Positions 42,353 through 45,600 of a stretch of DNA of 45,600 bases are shown piece after piece. This DNA comes from Chloroflexota bacterium. GTDB lineage: Bacteria; Chloroflexota; UBA6077; SHYK01. The stretch lies in the NCBI GenBank assembly GCA_035652535.1, contig DASRDP010000027.1, positions 1 to 45,600 of the forward strand. The letters are read 5' to 3'. Every line of letters begins with the position of its first letter. The first letter of the stretch is position 1. Made by a program: the position numbers and the translations under genes. Under the pieces are notes generated by a model. That model searched no databases. It saw nothing but the letters and a program-made list of their open reading frames with translations, and was not told the origin of the DNA.

Positions 42353-45343
42353 GTGACGACGAGTCGGGCCCTCCTGCACTGCGCGTTGCTCATTTCGGTT
42401 GTCTGGTCCGCACTGAGTGCATTCCCTGGCCGCTCTGCACTCGTCTCCGCTCAAGGAACCGTGTACGTCGTCAACTCCACCGCGGATTCCGACGATGGGG
42501 TCTGCGATTTGGCCAACTGCACGCTGCGTGAAGCCATCAACGCAGCCAATGCCAGTTTCGGCGCCGATACCATAACATTCGACCTCGGGCCAGGTGTCCC
42601 AACGATTCAGGTTGGCACCGGCGGCGGCGCTGTCGCCAACACGGTCCTTCCGCCTATTACCGAAGCAGTGACGATTGATGGAAATACTGGCGGTGCCACT
42701 CGGGTCGAGCTTGACGGGACGAATGGCACTCTCAGCAACCCCAGTGGATTCGCGCGCAGTGGATTGACAATCAACACGTCTGGTGTGGTCATTCGCAATC
42801 TAGTAATCAATCACTTCCTGAGCAGCGGAATCGATCTTCGGGCGGGTTCCAGTTCCAACATCATCCAGGGCAACTACCTCGGAACGGACGCCACGGGAAC
42901 GCAGAACCGGGGCAATGGTGACGGTGGTGTAACGCTTCGAAGCTCGTCAAATAACCAGATCGGAGGTACGACCAGCGCAGCTCGCAATGTAATTTCCGGA
43001 AATGGCGCTGGAGCCCTGGGAAACGTTCGCCTTATTACGGGGTCGACCGGAAATCGTGTACAGGGCAACTTCATCGGCACAAATGCCACTGGAACGGCTG
43101 GAATTGGCGGAACAAACAGCAGCGGTATCGACATTCGAAACTCTTCAGACAACCTCATCGGCGGAACGGACGCAGGCGCGCGCAATATCATCTCAGGCAA
43201 CGGCTGCTCCAGTGGTTGTCAAGCCCGGTCCGGAATTTCCATTCGGGGGACCTCGACCGGGAATCTGATCCAGGGCAACTTCATCGGCACCGACGTCACC
43301 GGCACGGTTGCCGTCGGCAATGTCCAGCAAGGCGTCAGGTTAGAGAACTCCGAGGTACCTCCACCAACGCCCCCGAGCAACAACACCGTCGGTGGAACTG
43401 CGAGCGGTGCGGGAAATGTCATTTCAGGTAACGGGGACAACGGCATTCGTATTGTGCAGGGGGCAAACAATACGATCATTCAAGGCAACTTCATAGGAAC
43501 AGATGCGACCGGCACCATGCCCCTGGGGAACGGTCAGGCCGGGATCGCCATTACCAATTCTGGCAACACAAATACCATCGGGGGTACCGATCCTGGCGCA
43601 CGCAATGTTATCGCTTCCAATGGATCCGACGGGATTCAAATTACTGGTGACGGAAGTCCGGCAAACGTGATACAGGGGAACTTCATAGGCACAGACAGGA
43701 CAGGTACTATTGATTTGGGAAATGGTGGCACCGGAGTGTCGATTACCGCCAGTTCCTCTAATGTGGTTGGAGGAACTAGCACGGGAGCAGGCAACGTGGT
43801 TGCCTTTAATAACAACCAGGGGATACTGGTTGGCGCCCAGCCTGGTGTTAGCGGGAGCCAGACGCAGAATCGCATCCAGCGCAATTCGATCTTCTCCAAC
43901 ACTTTCGGCTCTCCAGGCTCCGATCCAACCCGCGATGCGGGCATAGACCTTGCGTACAGCCTCACCCTCGGCAGCACATTTGGGCCGACTCCCAATGATG
44001 CCGGCGATGGGGACGATGGCGCGAATAGGATGCAGAACTTTCCCGATCTGACCGCCGCGCAAGTTGCCGGCGGCAATCTGGAGGTTCAATATTCGGTTGA
44101 CTCAACTACAACAAGTTCGGGCTATCCCCTCACCATTGAGTTCTTTAAGGCGGATGCGAGCGCAAATCCCCAAGGGAAGACGTTCCTGGGGACCGACACC
44201 TATTTGAGCACAGATGCTCAGCTACCCCGCACGACGAATCTGGGCGATGCCGCGTCGCTGGGGGTTTCGAGCGGAGACCGGATCGTGGCGACCGCAACAG
44301 ACGCGAATGGCAACACCTCCGAGTTCTCGCTCCCCGCGATCACCGTCGCTGTGGTGGGGAGTCCGACGGAGACGCCGACTGGCACGGCCACCGCGACCCC
44401 CACGCCAACCGCGGTGCCCAGCGCGACGGAGACGCCGACCCGGACGGAGACGCCGACGCCCACATCCAGCGTTGCACCGACCAGTACGCGAACCGCGACC
44501 AGGGCTACCAGCACAGCAACGAGGACAGTTGTGAGCACGCCAACCGCAACGCCGGTGCTCAACGGCGGTACGTGCACGCAATCCGGACATTGTTTCGTAT
44601 TTGAGTATCTAGGCTACATTAATGATACGGCGAACGACAAAACGACCATCATGTTTCGAATCACCAACATGTGCACCCAAGCAGTGCATTATGTAGCTAT
44701 TGGCACAGACGGGTTTTCGCGCATAGCACCAGCGGACGGAATCACGTACCATGGAATCCTGGGTCGCTACGAAGTGAGCTGGACTGGTATGAATGGAACG
44801 CCTGGCTTCACGAGTATCAAATTCGACCCGAAGATGAAAAACTATCGTGATGGTGCCGCCGACGTGTTCAGCATCGTAGTCAGCGGTGTTGACTTCGGCG
44901 TGGCGGTGCCGGTGGCTGCCACTACTAGTGGCTCGTCAGGAGAGACGCAAACGTTTCTGCTCAGCCAGGTCACATGCCCCTCGACATCGACTACAACGCC
45001 TGCGTCGACGAGTTCCCCCACCCCGACGGTTACCGTCAGGCCGACTCGCACGCGCAAGTCAGCCGGTGATTCTCGAGCGGGTCCGGCGCTCCCTGATCTG
45101 GGTGCTCGCAGCCATCCCATCGTCGGTGCCGCGAGCGAGAGTGGGTTCGTGGCGATAGACGATTTGTTCGGACGGATCGGCGCATGGTTCGAGCGGCTAT
45201 ACGAGTGGACGCGCTCACTGGGAGCATCAGCGTGGGAACCACCGGGGGACGCACGCCGCTCTCATCCGCCCGACAACGCAACCTCGGACCCCATAGTCGC
45301 ATGGTCTTCCGTCACGGACACGGGCCCCTCCTCAGTCTCGTAA
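42353..45343 (+). CDS. Secreted CSLREA-type parallel beta-helix protein with Thr/Pro-rich linkers
   Basis: 996 residues, GTG start behind AAGGAG. A signal peptide (to about 34) is followed by a CSLREA-like motif (CDLANCTLREAINAAN). Then come about seven repeats of 45-50 residues with the pattern N.IQGNFIGTD.TGT..LGN...G..I..S..N.IGGT..GA.NVIS.NG, a right-handed parallel beta-helix. After it: a beta-rich region (about 530-665), a Thr/Pro linker (TPTGTATATPTPTAVPSAT), a C-terminal domain bounded by Cys residues (CTQSGHCFVFEYLGY...), a second Thr/Ser/Pro linker and an unusual tail without a sorting signal. The gene is richer in A/T codons than its neighbours. Probably surface-exposed; possibly an adhesin or polysaccharide binder. 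Confidence 0.85.
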   Translation: MTTSRALLHCALLISVVWSALSAFPGRSALVSAQGTVYVVNSTADSDDGVCDLANCTLREAINAANASFGADTITFDLGPGVPTIQVGTGGGAVANTVLPPITEAVTIDGNTGGATRVELDGTNGTLSNPSGFARSGLTINTSGVVIRNLVINHFLSSGIDLRAGSSSNIIQGNYLGTDATGTQNRGNGDGGVTLRSSSNNQIGGTTSAARNVISGNGAGALGNVRLITGSTGNRVQGNFIGTNATGTAGIGGTNSSGIDIRNSSDNLIGGTDAGARNIISGNGCSSGCQARSGISIRGTSTGNLIQGNFIGTDVTGTVAVGNVQQGVRLENSEVPPPTPPSNNTVGGTASGAGNVISGNGDNGIRIVQGANNTIIQGNFIGTDATGTMPLGNGQAGIAITNSGNTNTIGGTDPGARNVIASNGSDGIQITGDGSPANVIQGNFIGTDRTGTIDLGNGGTGVSITASSSNVVGGTSTGAGNVVAFNNNQGILVGAQPGVSGSQTQNRIQRNSIFSNTFGSPGSDPTRDAGIDLAYSLTLGSTFGPTPNDAGDGDDGANRMQNFPDLTAAQVAGGNLEVQYSVDSTTTSSGYPLTIEFFKADASANPQGKTFLGTDTYLSTDAQLPRTTNLGDAASLGVSSGDRIVATATDANGNTSEFSLPAITVAVVGSPTETPTGTATATPTPTAVPSATETPTRTETPTPTSSVAPTSTRTATRATSTATRTVVSTPTATPVLNGGTCTQSGHCFVFEYLGYINDTANDKTTIMFRITNMCTQAVHYVAIGTDGFSRIAPADGITYHGILGRYEVSWTGMNGTPGFTSIKFDPKMKNYRDGAADVFSIVVSGVDFGVAVPVAATTSGSSGETQTFLLSQVTCPSTSTTTPASTSSPTPTVTVRPTRTRKSAGDSRAGPALPDLGARSHPIVGAASESGFVAIDDLFGRIGAWFERLYEWTRSLGASAWEPPGDARRSHPPDNATSDPIVAWSSVTDTGPSSVS

Positions 45344-45531
45344 TTCCGACTCGAAGATGTTCCAGGTCGCGCCAATTTGCGGGCCATAGTTGCCGACAGG
45401 TCCGGCCACGGGATTCTTGGCCAGAATGGCGTTTACGGACTAGTACAGGGGGGTGTATCCGGCGAGATCGAGAGTCCGCTGATGCATCGCGATGGTTGCT
45501 TGGTGCCGCTCCGCGGGGCTCAGGTGTTGGG
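45332..45531 (-). pseudogene. Truncated C-terminus of a substrate-binding protein, with in-frame stop
   Basis: On the minus strand the frame reads RDPQHLSPAERHQATIAMHQ, RTLDLAGYTPLY, then TAG (45440-45442), then SVNAILAKNPVAGPVG, NYGPQIGATWNIFESELRD and TGA (45332-45334). A LSPAERxxxxxxxHQ helix followed by a short hydrophobic strand and a terminal W.IFE segment is the usual C-terminal end of SBP_bac_5 binding proteins. The 5' part is missing: the frame meets a stop at once beyond 45532, where the direct repeats begin. Its stop overlaps the end of the beta-helix gene. It is a dead remnant of a fourth binding protein. Confidence 0.7.
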
Positions 45532-45600
45532 GATCACGAATAGTGCAATGAGTTGATCACGAAAAGTGCAGAGGCGCCCAGGCAGGACGGGACCCTGTAG
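45532..45600. mobile_element. Putative end of an insertion sequence (IS21-like), continues off window
   Basis: Two direct repeats, GATCACGAATAGTGCA (45532-45547) and GATCACGAAAAGTGCA (45555-45570), are spaced 23 bp apart and match at 15 of 16 positions. They lie exactly where the binding-protein remnant stops. IS21-family elements carry repeated transposase-binding sites at their ends, and GATCACGAAAAGTGCA-like motifs are familiar from such ends. No transposase is visible within the remaining 30 bases, so the call is tentative. Confidence 0.4.

Noticed and set aside
45184-45543. A 119-codon plus-strand frame at the right edge
   Set aside because: Overlaps the end of the beta-helix gene and is antisense to a sequence recognisable as a binding-protein C-terminus.

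Overview
The window is a GC-rich stretch of bacterial chromosome. Secreted proteins with Thr/Pro linkers and CSLREA/beta-helix repeats, NPCBM-bearing secreted enzymes, many amidohydrolase-2 paralogues, orphan peptide-type binding lipoproteins, a CaiB/BaiF CoA-transferase and a MASE1 histidine kinase together suggest an environmental (soil- or water-type) Chloroflexota. That is an inference from gene content: no rRNA, tRNA or core marker gene was seen.

Region 1 (1-15.9 kb) concerns the cell surface and carbohydrates. A very large minus-strand gene runs off the left edge. It joins a degenerate nuclease (SNase)-like domain, a PQQ-type sugar dehydrogenase propeller and a C-terminal string of NPCBM, Ig-like and PKD modules. 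A plus-strand trio follows: a GT-C-like polytopic membrane protein, a small membrane protein, and a CPBP-type membrane protein that has lost catalytic residues. Next come a GH39/PslG-like secreted glycosidase on the minus strand, two tandem NPCBM plus GH-D-like glycosidases, and a VOC protein. Together they look like a system for building and trimming an exopolysaccharide, or for scavenging one.

Region 2 (16-25.5 kb, minus strand) is a catabolic run. In transcription order it holds a binding lipoprotein, a 73-residue protein, hairpin terminators, two tandem amidohydrolases, a gluconate-2-dehydrogenase subunit-3-like protein, a GMC flavoprotein, a CaiB/BaiF CoA-transferase, a REP-like and tandem-repeat island, and another amidohydrolase. 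Several neighbours overlap by 4 nt or share RBS and stop, so they are probably translationally coupled.

Region 3 (25.7-38.2 kb) has a cupredoxin with a Gly/Tyr/Met-rich tail, a class II aldolase, a TAXI-type binding protein without a signal peptide, a cytochrome c operon under a good sigma70-like promoter, two more binding lipoproteins and two more amidohydrolases. It also holds a DUF302 gene broken by a single-base frameshift. No transporter permease or ATPase accompanies any of the binding proteins.

Region 4 (38.2-45.6 kb) starts with 1.5 kb of decayed sequence that includes a DUF6064-like remnant. A MASE1 histidine kinase and a LuxR-type response regulator follow, arranged tail to tail with overlapping 3' ends, and then a CSLREA beta-helix surface protein. 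The right edge holds the truncated, stop-containing C-terminus of another binding protein, abutting short direct repeats that resemble the end of an IS21-type insertion sequence.
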